Assembly (NCBI GenBank): GCA_946894095.1
Contig: OX335651.1
Span: 14,716,501 to 14,780,500 of the forward strand
Source: Incurvaria masculella
Lineage: Eukaryota > Arthropoda > Insecta > Lepidoptera > Incurvariidae
Length of the DNA: 64,000 nt
Direction of reading: 5' to 3'
Shown: in pieces, positions 43,133 through 54,003 of the stretch
Position numbering within the stretch: position 1 is the first letter of the stretch
Layout of the letters: each line of letters starts with the position of its first letter
The notes under the pieces: generated by a model
What the model saw: the letters and a program-made list of their open reading frames with translations, nothing else
The model's database searches: none
Told to the model about the DNA's origin: nothing
Program-made: the position numbers and the translations under genes

Positions 43133-43340
43133 CTCAATTATATTTTTTCTCCCAGAATATTACTTGAAACTCGTTCAAATAATTCAGAAGCAAACGAACG
43201 ATATTTTACGTTATAATTTAGTGTCAGTTAACCCCTCAATTTAAACTTGCCGCAGTCGAGAGCGAATCACGCAACTAGCAAGGACTCGACGACCTTCAAA
43301 GCCTACTTATACGCATTAGCAGGCTGATTTCGTTGGCCGC
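43133..43340 (-). promoter_or_regulatory. Candidate 5' leader exon and promoter
   Basis: A very strong donor on the minus strand (ATTGAG|GTAAGTTTTT) closes a segment with no long open frame. The upstream part (43240-43340) is GC- and CpG-richer than the flanks and belongs to no repeat family here. A non-coding first exon with its promoter is the most natural reading; no defined initiator or TATA box settles the start site. Confidence 0.25.
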
Positions 43341-44401
43341 TACAAAAAAAAGGTTACTTTACATACGCTTGACCCTTGTCCCCTTGACTTTGAACTTGCC
43401 TTTTGCAAACGTCGCTTTTGCGTGACGTGGAAAAATTAAGATCGATGTCTCTGATAAGCGGGGGCAGTGCTTGTGGCGAGCATTTTGTACGGAAAATTGG
43501 GTGTGCCCAGTCTGCGTGTTATCGCCGAATAAAATTTATTTCAGCACTGAAACATTTCGTCGTTCATTTATATGATTAATATGTTTCATCTTAATGGTTT
43601 TGTAATATCCCTGTATCTAATAAGACCCATTAATTTGATTAAATCCGGTGTTATGCGTAAATTTATTTTCTGTTGTATGTTTGTTACGTGATTACTCCGC
43701 CAATTACGAATTGATATTTATGATTCTTTTTTTATTTCAAACAGAAGAAAACATGATAAGTAATAATATTTAAAATAAAGGTTACAGAAATTATGTTAGT
43801 GAGTTCTATCATAATATGAAAGATTAATTTCATAAAAATGGTAACGCACGGAATTCTCATAACAGCCGATTTGTTGAGTTCTATAAAAATTAGTATTCAA
43901 TATGTTTGAATATATTTAAAAAAATGTATAAATTCCTACATGGAAAGTATGTCACGGTCAGCTCAGATATAATATGAATTGCTTAGTGTGCGAAAGTCGT
44001 TATGTTTTACCAAAGTATGTCAGTAATTTAATTTTAAATATTTAATCACATTTTTAATTATATTTATGTAAAATTAAATGTCTGATTAATATTGGATGCT
44101 TGCAGCTGTTATCAACTACTATGGTACTAATATGTATGCTTGACGTATGAAAGTAAACGCAGTCGACACCGTAATTATGGTTTTCGTACGAGAGTTAGTT
44201 ACTAGTATTACACTTATTGATCATTAAAAATATAATAGGTCAATGATTTCGTATACGAGCAGCGGAAGTTGTGACACTGACTGCTGAAAATAGAAAGAAT
44301 TATGTCATGAGCTCTGTTGTAAAAATTCGGGTTATTACACCAACAGCCCGCATAGCAGTTCATAACAGTATGCTGATAGCAACACTAATGTATGTACGGA
44401 A
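43341..44401. other. AT-rich DNA, no gene seen
   Basis: 43380-43550 is moderately GC-rich and ends in CGCCGAATAAAATTTATTTC, which could be a decayed LTR or poly(A) region. Nothing is confirmed. Confidence 0.3.
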
Positions 44402-44561
44402 GAATGTCCGTGTTTTCCGTCCAGTTCAATATATTCGTCCTGGTATGGCACCTAATTCCTTCGTTAATGTGGTGTCCATGTCATATATATATATCTTCAT
44501 GTTAATATCATAACGGTAATTGAGTGGTATTAGCCATTCGTGTCAGGTTTCATAAAAAAAA
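44402..44561 (+). mobile_element. SINE-A 3' fragment
   Basis: From GAATGTCCGTGTTTTCCGTC to the A-tail after GTGTCAGGTTTCATAAAA, with an (AT)n insertion in the middle (CATATATATATATC). Confidence 0.8.
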
Positions 44562-46893
44562 TATATCATTAGTATCAAACATAAAACCCCTATTTGAATT
44601 TAAATATAAAACAAATTGCAACTATTACTCAAGGCTATTAATATTAGAAAATCAAACCGCATGGTTTTTGCGAATTAAATCTAAAAATAAAGCTAATTTA
44701 CGATGTTTACAATAGTATCATATCTCGTAATAAAACTGCGTTGACAGTAATTGAAATTTCATTAACATATTAGAATGCCCCGTGACCTTCCAAAGCTTTT
44801 ACGGAATTGAACTTGACATTGGAACTTCAGCGATTGAGCTTTCAGCGTTGTTTGACTGGGTGCGGCTTCTTTTGCCTCACCTTCGGGGAGGGCTCAATTT
44901 CTGACGTCAGATAACGTGACCTTAATCAGACTTAGCGATTTTCAGGAATCACTAAGTGGATACAGATATAAACATATCAGGTACCTCTTGAGTCCCAAAT
45001 GATATTGTTTCTTACGTATACCGGGTCCATTATAGCCCAAGAGTAATCGTGAGACATGGATTTCAGTTTTGATTTACGTTTTCTCTTATTGTAAGCTACA
45101 ACTTTTTCGGTACTTGAACACAGACGCACGCGCTTTCATTTCTGTGGTTAGGTCGTCAAATAGTTTTTAAAAATATAAATGTTATTTTAAACTAGAAACC
45201 ACCCGGCCTTATAAAATTATTTATGTTTGATGTATTATGATAATGTTGGCCTCAAATGAAAGGAGAATATTTATAAATTTGTAAATACTAAATAAAACAA
45301 TAACCTCGTCGATTTTATTTTTGAGACGAGAGTTTTACAGTCCCATAGGATGTGTTGATAAAATCATAGAATAATTAGACCGGGATAGATACGGTTTGAG
45401 AAGCACATGAAATCCGAAATGATTTTTTTTTTCTCAGAAATATATAATTTCATGTTCATATGCTTACATTAAGTTTGCAACATTTAGCGGGGCACGGAAG
45501 ATAGAAATAAAGTATGAAATATCTTTAATGTTTGGAGGTCCGTCTAATCTGTGGGAAGTTTTGCAACAAATGTGGGAATAATTGCTGTTATTCAGATGAA
45601 GGAAGAAGACAGATAACCAGAGGTGGTGCACACCAGCCTTAATGTTTTAGAACAGCGTTTCCCAACCGTCTTCTAGTGCGGACCCCTGCGGCCACCTTAC
45701 CATGATCCGAATTAAGACATCCCTCCGCGCGTTCACAAAAAACCAAAAATTATAATTTGAAGTACTGAGCGGCGTAGCTTTGCGCGGATAAACTACGACT
45801 ACAGCATACGTCTTTCGCTTCCTCTACAGTCATACATATTTTCATACATGATGTAGGTTTACGGGTACTACGCACTACGTATCTTATATCTTCTTGTATC
45901 AATCACGTCGCTCGGGCATGACAATTCTACTAATTTTCGCTCTGTAAATATATTCCTTAATTGTTTCGTCACTAATTCAATCTACATGTCTCATAACCAA
46001 AATATTTATATTTTGAGTTTACATTATTTTCAAAGCCAACTATTGCCAAACTTGAACTTGGCAGTTATATTACTGATGTAATTAATATTTGTTCCCAACA
46101 TTTCGTTATTTTTTTTCTGAGATTAAGAGTAGCCTTGTCACTCTCCGGCCCATAAACCAATTTATAAAATTACGTCGATCAGTTGCTTCGTTGCACGTGA
46201 AAGGAAGACCAACCAATAAAAAAAAACTCTTTGGCTTTTAAAATACTAGTAGGAAATGGATACGCTCCTTCTGATACAACTAGAAACAAGTGTACTGCTA
46301 GACATAGTAGAACACTAAAAATTTTTTTACATATTTGCCTTTAACAATTGACTAACCTTTGAATTTATTTTGACATAATGGTATGGCTAAACATTTTAGT
46401 CTGCAGTTTTTATTTGCAAGTTCTATTTCGGTCATAATGTTTTAAAACTAGTTTTGTGTTTGAATTTATTATTAACAACTTCCTATCGTATTGCGATAAG
46501 AACGGATAATCGCATAATTATATCTGAATACAGTCCTAATACGTTGCTGAATTGCTCTTGTGTTTCGAATATTAAAACGTTTGTATTGTGCACAACATGA
46601 CAAGTGAGTTTGTTCCATTATCTGAGTGTTGAAAAACTCATTAAATATTAGAAGTTTTTTTGTGCGAGCTAACCTGAATGTTTAAATTAAGTTTAGTCAC
46701 AAAAACAGTAGAGTCTTAAAACGTAATTTAAAGCTCGATAGCTATAAAATAGTCCGCAAAACAACTGGCATTGCGCCTCACGGAGCGTGGTTTCGCGAGG
46801 TGAGGTATATTTAGAAATTCCGAACACTTTGGTATGTTCAGCACAGAACCAATACAAGTTTTTTTATAAAAAAGTATGTGCAAAACAAAAATT
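44562..46893. other. Unique AT-rich DNA
   Basis: Contains a palindromic CRE-like TGACGTCA at 44902-44909 inside a GC-richer patch (44810-44940), and a hAT-end-like phrase (CAGCGTTTCCCAACCGTC) at 45653. No gene is recognised. Confidence 0.35.
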
Positions 46894-47452
46894 TAACAAA
46901 AAAAATAACCGACTTCAAAGAAAAAGCACTAAAAAGTAAAAAAATAATTACCATTTTTGTAGCGACGATTATTGTTATTTTTTGAGTCGGCGTCAGCCGG
47001 GCACGCGCTGCGCCAATCAAGAGAACCTTGGCTACCTTGGCTGACACCGATTCAAAAAATAACAATAATCGTAGCTACAAAAATGGCAATTATTTTTTAC
47101 TTTTTAGTGCTTTTTCTTTGAAGTCGGTTATTTTTTTTGTTATTTTTTTTATTTGTTTATTTTTAGTGAATCTGAAATACATTTACTAATGTGTACACGT
47201 CCTTTCCAATAAAAAAAGAATCACCGAAATCGTTAGGCGTTATATTGAGTTATTTGTCCATTTGTCGCGCACATCTTAATACAAATTTAAGGTTTAACCA
47301 AATTAAAATAGGACCACTTGGGAAGCACTAGCTTTCATTTAAAAAAATAATCATCAAAATCGGTTCGCCCAAGCAAAAGTTATGAGGTAACAAATATAAA
47401 AAAAAGACATACAGACGAATTGAAAACCTCTTCCTTTTTTGAAGTCGGTTAA
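46894..47452. mobile_element. Repeat I with 105-bp hairpin
   Basis: The left arm (46894-46998) and right arm (47039-47141) are near-perfect inverted copies of about 105 bp around a 40-nt loop; each holds ATAACCGACTTCAAAGAAAA and ATTTTTGTAGC.ACGATTATT or their inverses. The right side continues 310 bp to AGACGAATTGAAAACCTCTT and GAAGTCGGTTAA, a common lepidopteran repeat terminus from memory. No coding capacity. Confidence 0.85.
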
Positions 47453-48185
47453 TAAGGCATTATTATAACTTGAACTACCTCACATCCGCCAGCCCATTCA
47501 TTCGTTAGTGCCTTTAAAAATAGTTTTCAATATGTGTTCTTTGACGTATTAACACATACGAGAAAACAAATGTACATAATTATGTTCATGGACAATTAAC
47601 TATTCTAGCGCATGGCGAACTTATATGTAAACGAGTATTATCTTAAAGGCATTAAAAATATTCTTCTTACCGACATTTTCTAGTTTCTTTAACTAGACAA
47701 TTCTTTTGATCTTGAAAAAGTAATTTTTTCATGACTTTAATTTATATGGAGAGATTTTATTTGTGTTTTTTTTTTTCTGTTCCCTGTAAAAAATCTTACT
47801 AAGTATTCATACGATTGTTAATGGATTTCCAATGGTTTTTTTTTGGACGTATTCTGTGACAAGTTTTAAGAACTTCTCTTTAGTGCATCTTACATGAAAA
47901 AAATACCACAGCGTCTAATATAAATGAATTAAGACTACAGAGTGTTTTTTTTATAGCGGTTTTCAACCATTTTGGGTCACGGACGTACATCTGATGAAAT
48001 TCTGGACTGGCTCGCAAACCTTGGAGTAGATCTGTCTGCATACGGCATTGACAAATGGAAAGATATTTGCTCTTTGGGCAGTAATTATGGTCTGCATGAT
48101 GCAAACATTTATTGCGCCTGGTATTAACAGTGAAAAATTTGCTAGAGCGATGAACATCCCCTTACTGGTTGAAAGACAAAATTTC
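47453..48185. other. AT-rich DNA, no gene seen
   Basis: A second hAT-end-like phrase (AGCGGTTTTCAACCATTTTG) is at 47956. Nothing else recognised. Confidence 0.35.
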
Positions 48186-48450
48186 TTTATTTAACTGGAC
48201 ATGGATAGCTAATACCACACACACTGTTATGATATTAGCCCAGCACACCGCATCCCCGAAGTTCTTCCCTTCATGAGAACGGCTACATTGGTTTAATGTA
48301 TGGAAAACTAACTTCAGCCACCTTTCAAGAAATGCGATAGTATCAACCCGGGTGGTCATTACCCTACCACCTACTAGGTGCAGGGGTTCCCACAGTTTTA
48401 CACAGATTCAGAAACATTAAGCAGCTAGAATTCGTGACGAAATGCACTTC
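48186..48450 (-). mobile_element. SINE-A, diverged, head lost
   Basis: Minus strand: TTTAACTGGACATGGATAGC, CCCAGCACACCGCATCCCCG, CTACCACCTACTAGGTGCAG, and GTGACGAAATGCACTTCAGC. It is truncated before the head and has several small deletions. Confidence 0.85.
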
Positions 48451-48831
48451 AGCACATATCAGTCAAGCGTGTTCCGATTGGTTGGTTCGATGACCGCACA
48501 GCAACGATGTATTGTTTGAAATTTGACGGGAGAACCACCATGCTCGAAATGTATATGAACAATAAAAAAAATCATAGTAAACCTTGAATATAAATTGCGA
48601 TAACAAGTCTAGATTTAACTGTTCAAATTAATAAACATGAATTCAAATTACCCGATACCACTAATTGGTGTAAATATAAATATATACATTTATGCTAACA
48701 ATACTAATGTAACAATTAATGTTAAACAGGTACGTGCTGTTACGCCGACGCGTAATAATAATACAATTGGGCGTACTGCTTTTATTCCCGTGCATGTCAT
48801 TAGATGCGACCATAAGTAATGATTTATGTAT

Positions 48832-49238
48832 GATGCGTCTAAGGGATTCGTAGAAATTGGTTCGGATTCCACGTAACACTGCACTCCTTCCTTAATTACT
48901 AGCAGCTGATTTCAGAGTGGGCGGACTAACTTTAATCCGCCGGACTAAACCGGTTGTTGTATGGTTAGTCCGGTGCTAACTCGTACTAAGTTTTGACAGG
49001 TGATCTCTGAATACGACTGTAGGTGGTAGGGTTGATCCCGCTCGGTTTAGTACCATGGTGTTAAATGAACGATGCTCGAAGCGGCAATGAAAATTGTCAG
49101 TGTTTTCCGTTCATTCCAGTAGCCGTGCAATGCAAGGAACGTCTCTTTATCTAGTCCCTTTGTGGTGTTTTGGTCTAAAACCATGACGTTAGGTGTCGTA
49201 TTAGCCAACCATGTCTCAATAATGTCTACATAAAAAAA
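48832..49238 (+). mobile_element. SINE-A split by MITE-C
   Basis: Head and 5' body (GGGATTCGTAGAAATTGGTT, GTAACACTGCACTCCTTCCT) at 48832-48903. The body resumes at 49021 with GGTGGTAGGGTTGATCCCGC and ends in GTCTACATAAAAAAAC. The interruption is a complete MITE-C inserted at TAG|GTGGTAGGG. Confidence 0.85.
48904..49020 (-). mobile_element. MITE-C inside SINE-A
   Basis: Reverse orientation: GATTTCAGAGTGGGCGGACT, CCGGACTAAACCGGTT, AAGTTTTGACAGGTGATCTC and GAATACGACTGT. A complete 117-bp copy. Confidence 0.88.
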
Positions 49239-49809
49239 CATTCGTATTTTATGTTCCCATTTTAGCAGGGTTCGTTCATTTTATTTGTTCATCATTTTAT
49301 GAGAGATGACCATAAAAGCAATTGACTTCTATTAGATACTTCCCCCGTGTCAACGGGTGCCATGAGCAGGTATTGCGTCGATTAAAGAACAGGAACACAC
49401 GAATAATACTGATCTTTCTACAGTTGCAATAAGGTGCAAATTCTATTAACATATGCGCATTGCGCAACAATGGAGTTATGACTCTATTTCCACATGTTTT
49501 AAAGCACCATTTTAATTGTGCAATCGCCATATCTGGGTATTTCAACTTTAGACTGTTTTAATGACATATTAATGGATAAAAGTATTACACTGGCGACAGA
49601 AGTCATTATGTACAATCATGTGTAATTTGTGTCGATAAATATTTTGAGAGTTTAACGCGGATATATGCCGATGAACTCTTAAGAAACAGAATATACTTTA
49701 CATTTCGATATCGGATTAACACGCTAAACAAAATAATCGAAATCGACGATTTTCCGTCTACTATAATAGAAGCGTCTCTTGCAGATTAGCAGTGTCGTCA
49801 TATACCACC
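49239..49809. other. Unique DNA, no gene seen
   Basis: The 82-codon minus-strand frame (49297-49545) has no domain or splice context. Confidence 0.35.
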
Positions 49810-49992
49810 TACCTTCCTTACTTACTATGTGGTAGGGTTAATCCCACCCTCGGATGAACGTTGTTCGAAACGGTATTGAAAATGGTCCGTGTTTTCCATT
49901 TAGCATGGCATGGTATCTAGTGTGGTTTGTTGGGCTAATTTCATGACGGTCGGCTTGGTATAAGATATCTATGTCCAGTTACATAAAAAAAA
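49810..49992 (+). mobile_element. SINE-A 3' half
   Basis: From ATGTGGTAGGGTTAATCCCA through GGTCCGTGTTTTCCATTTAG to the A-tail (CCAGTTACATAAAAAAAATC). It is shortened in the GGCATGGCACC block. Confidence 0.82.
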
Positions 49993-50490
49993 TCATTGGC
50001 ATGCCCGAAAAAAAGGATATTGAAATGTATGCAAGGATAGCGCGAAATTTTTCGTGTATTAAATAAAGAACACTGACGTCTGTATACATTAGTACGGCGT
50101 AATGGCTTCTCTCGCTTTCGAACTGTTTAATTATTGTTGGTTAACACATATGTTAAGTTGTAGACTTTACAAAATTTAGTCTTTACAACTAAAGAATATA
50201 TGTTTGATCGTGCCATCGCAATTCTCACGTTTTTACTTCCTGTTTCTTCCAGAGCTCGTAATTGGTGTTATTTTTATTTATTTTATTTTTCTATTGTTAT
50301 ATAAATGCACTGTGAGTTTGCCTTAATAAATATATAGAAAAAAACTCATCTTGAACGTTAAAATTCAAATAATACAAAATATTCATCCACGTCTTAGAAC
50401 ACTATCCTAAACATGTCTGTTTTGCAGGCAAATAGTCCCGGATCTCCAGTTGCATGTCTCTTTTATCTGCGGTAACTCCACCTTTGACGG
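49993..50490. other. AT-rich DNA, no gene seen
   Basis: Nothing recognised. Confidence 0.35.
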
Positions 50491-50700
50491 TCAGGTCAAC
50501 GGCATCAAAAACCACTTAGAAATGTCGAGCAAGCCGTCTACGTGGCTCTCCCGATGATATAATGACGGATCCCGCAGGTGGCCTCGAGATGCCATTTTTT
50601 TATCTTTTTCGCAGCGCCCGGGGCTCGATGCCGCGCTCGCTAACTGCCCGAGTCGATGCCGACGAATTGTGGGCCGATCGGGCATCGTACCATGTACACT
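50491..50700 (-). other. GC-rich island with minus-strand ATG frame
   Basis: About 160 bp (50535-50695) are much richer in GC and CpG than the flanks. On the minus strand an ATG in good context (AAAAAAATGGCATC, 50593-50595) opens 34 codons (MASRGHLRDPSLYHRESHVD...) ending at TGA 50491. The upstream part of the same frame is open too. It may be a first exon, a promoter or a retro-inserted gene scrap; no splice donor is convincing. Confidence 0.25.
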
Positions 50701-50757
50701 ATACTCGTTTCACATTGATCATGGCGAACTTGCAGGCTTGTCCTATACGTTAGTACC

Positions 50758-50939
50758 TTTTTTTTATGCGACCTGACATGGATGGCTAATACCACCCAAC
50801 TACCGTTATGATTTTAGCCCAATACACCACATTCCCGAAGGAATTAGGTGCCATGCCAGGACCTTCCCTGTATGAGCACGGCTACATTGAACTGGATGGA
50901 AAACACGGACAATTTTTCATTGCCGCTTCGACCATCTTC
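50758..50939 (-). mobile_element. SINE-A 3' half
   Basis: A young-looking minus-strand copy from the T-run and ATGCGACCTGACATGGATGG to GCCGCTTCGACCATCTTC. It is cut there, and the junction repeats CTTCGACCATC in tandem. Confidence 0.9.
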
Positions 50940-52132
50940 TTCGACCATCGCTTCTACCTACAACATGGTTGCAAACTCACAAAGGAGAATGCCAATTCCC
51001 TAAAAAAGGTTAGTGTTTATCTGCCAAACCAGTGTAGTAATTTAGAAAATAATATAACATTGTGACCACATTGCGACATATGCAAGACCGAATTCATAGC
51101 CATTTTGACGAGATGCGGGTTTGGGGTTATTCATTTCTTAAAAACGCTAGAGTGGCACGGCGGCGTGGTCAAAATGCTCCAGTCCAAATGAAATAAAACA
51201 GGACTTGAGTTTAAGTTCTCTGATATTATGTTCTGCCCTTGTCTAATTCATATTAAGAGTCGGAAAAGAAGTAATTGTGAATTATTTCTTTTAAACATGT
51301 TATCAGTAAACGGCGGTGAAAATGGGGATTCAGATAGTTACAAATATGTTTAAATAATCAATATAAATTATCGCAAAAAACACAACTGATTTGTAAGGGG
51401 CATTCTGGGCATTCTCCTTTCTTAGTATGTATTCGTCTTTTTTTGCAAAATGATAAATGAAATTCTAGAAAATATGATAAAACGCTAAGTGTAACAACCT
51501 TAAATTTTTATAAGGAACTCATATTACATATAAAATGTTAGGTGCATCCTGACATCAGTCCGAAACGACATTGACCCGAGCGGAGCCGGGTACCTCAGCT
51601 AGTAATATAAAGATACAATTACTTGACAAATAAGATTAATTATTTTATGTTAACGAGCTCAACGAATCAGGAAAGCTTTATTTATGGAACAAAAAATCTC
51701 ATTATACAGGAAATTAAAATTTATTTCAAGGAAAACATTAAATTAACTACGTTAAGAAAATAAGGTGAGTATACGTCCATCGATCAAAGATTGGTGATTT
51801 TTTGCCTTTAAAAAATGCGGTTCAGAGGCACAGGCCGTACCTCCACCTTTTCCCGCTGCCGCTTGCGATCGGACCATAATAAATAATGGATGTTACGTCG
51901 AATCTTCAATCAGCCTACAACATTGTATAGCAAGTGCAATGAAAAATAATGAAGCAAGTTACATGAGATATTATACGTTGAAGATGCGATTACATCGAAC
52001 TCAACTGCTGGATTGAATAATATTTTAATTATGGTAGCAGCGGGCAGATAGTATGAGGCTGAAATGAAACGGAAGAATAAGCACCCCGCAAATTTACCCA
52101 CAGCGGCGGCACACCTACAAGAGGCAACTTAC
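50940..52132. other. Unique DNA with repeat-N end
   Basis: 51559-51604 is the start of a repeat N copy on the minus strand (GACCCGAGCGGAGCCGGGTA, then CTCAGCTAGTA). The rest is AT-rich with no gene. Confidence 0.5.
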
Positions 52133-52207
52133 CCGTCAGTATGTAAACAGGATGTTGCAAATGCCAGAACATTAAGTTTGGGAAATGATTATGAGGATTT
52201 AAATCAA
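52133..52207 (-). CDS. Candidate 75-nt exon
   Basis: On the minus strand it is bounded by a good acceptor (AAGTTATTAATCTTTTAG) and a very strong donor (CTGACGG|GTAAGTTGCC). It is 75 nt long, a multiple of three. Two frames contain early stops; the remaining frame, phase 1-1, is open for all 24 whole codons (begins DLNPHNHF, ends HPVYILT). That is the same phase as the candidates at 21092-21145 and 13483-13512, and the split codon with 21092-21145 is GCG. It is close to a GC-richer, repeat-free patch at 51815-51890. Family unknown. Confidence 0.4.
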
Positions 52208-52336
52208 CTAAAAGATTAATAACTTATTTATGAATATCCTCTAAATAAAGTTACACTTTCTATCAAAGTAATTCATTAAATTAGTTAAAAAAGAATCAAA
52301 TGGTCCGGAATCAAATGGTCTGGAAACGTTGCATGT

Positions 52337-52565
52337 AACTGGACATGGATGGCTAATATCACATCTACTGTCATGACATTAGCATGCCACGCTACGTGGG
52401 ATCTAGGTTCCATGCCAAGAACTTCCTTATGCAAGGTTACAACATCGCGTCAGATTGCACTAGACGAAAACATAAATTTAAAAAAATATTATCTCGGAAC
52501 TAGATACTTTACACTTTTTTGTCTTGGAAAACATGAGGATTACGCTGGCGAAATAAATTTACTGG
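52337..52565 (-). mobile_element. SINE-A-tailed longer repeat, copy 2
   Basis: Reads on the minus strand like 33563-33803 over about 230 bp: GGATGGCTAATATCACATCT, GTGGGATCTAGGTTCCATGC, GGTTACAACATCGCGTCAGA and ATGAGGATTACGCT. Beyond that the two diverge. The 100-codon plus frame through it is spurious. Confidence 0.75.
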
Positions 52566-53442
52566 AGGTTTCGACAACCACGACTGAAGCGAAAGCCAAA
52601 GACCGCCGTATCCCCCGCCCACCCGCTGAATTTAAGAGATTTTGCCAGTAATCAATAATATTTGACCACACATGCCAAGTGTTTTGCCAGAGTGTATTCT
52701 CTTTCGACAAACGGTTCGAATTGAAATGGTATAGGTTTTACGACCGGTTGAGAACAAGACATGTAGAATTATAGATTACAATATAAGCATAAATACCTTG
52801 TTGATAACAAATGGCCACAGTAGTCGTGAAGTAATAGATATAGCACGGGGAAATATAGTTTTCCTTCGCTCGAGGAATCTGAAATATTCGAGGTCGAGCG
52901 AACACTTTGAATGCACATAGCTCGCTAAATAATTACCACTTTGTGGTATGTTAGTATTTAAATACCTTTTTATGGCATTAACGGTATCGTACTAAGGATG
53001 TAGCACCACGTTGAACTATGTTTTGACAAATTTTAGGTAAATAAATAACAGATTCACGGCGGCGAATATTTTATAATTGTGTTTCAGGGTTGGCTGTCTC
53101 CTGATTTCCGAGTCTGTCTTTCCCACGCGCCTCATCGCAGGCTCAGAACACTCCAGGAAACCAAACTTTCCGCTAATTAATTTACATACGAAATACTCTC
53201 TCCTGAACCGGTCAATAATTTCCGACCTATTATATCTACCCGTATACTACACTTAGCATAAATTATATCTGCCATAATGTAAAATGTTTTCGCATGTACG
53301 TATGTTACCGTTGTTAATTCTCTTAAATAAAATAATAAAATTAACCAGTGATGTAATGTAATGATTACTGGATATTTACACATACATATACTATGTTTCT
53401 ATGAATGAAACTGATTTAATGATTTCCCCTGCGCGAACTTAA
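52566..53442. other. Unique DNA, no gene seen
   Basis: 52855-52925 repeats GCTCGAGG / CGAGGTCGAGCG in loose inverted fashion. Nothing else recognised. Confidence 0.35.
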
Positions 53443-54003
53443 GGTGGCCTAACCCGGCGGGACTAACTCATTCGACGGAACGGTACAAACCCGCGCTCTG
53501 GGATCTTCTCTGTTTCAAAGAATAAGACACGCTCCGTGATGAGGAAGATGCAACATATCCACAAAAAAGACAATGTGCATAGTGTATGATTTGGTAAGAT
53601 TTACGAAAATTTTAATTACAAAACGACTTATAGCTAAAAGTAAACCACGACCGCTGTAGTAAAAAATCTAACAAAAACTAAATAGATAATAAATCTTATT
53701 AAATTTATATCTATAAATCAATCTGATTAAATAAGCTATGTCTAATGACTAATCTTTTTAAGATGTTCTTACTTTATCATTGCGTAATCCACCTCCAAAG
53801 TTATTGCATAAAACGCGCGAAAAACTCGAACTTTCGGATCTTATAACTTAGAAACCAAACACAATTTTACAATGCTAACGGTCATCAGACATCTAGTTTG
53901 ATCAAATAAAGCTAATTTGATAAAAATTCGGGATCTTTGACATGAAATATGGGCGTGATCTTTTTTACCCTTTTGTATGGGGAGTTGAGCGGGATGGCCC
54001 ACC
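53443..54003 (+). mobile_element. MITE-F, full copy
   Basis: 561 bp between TTAA (53439-53442) and TTAA (54004-54007). Short inverted ends (GGTGGCC ... GGCCCACC). Left part CCCGGCGGGACTAACTCATT; middle ATAAGCTATGTCTAATGACT and CATTGCGTAATCCACCTCCA; right part TTTTGTATGGGGAGTTGAGC. No coding frame; the TTAA target suggests a piggyBac-type MITE. Confidence 0.93.

Noticed and set aside
52349..52651. 100-codon plus-strand open frame
   Set aside because: It reads the antisense of the SINE-A-tailed repeat shared with 33563-33803.
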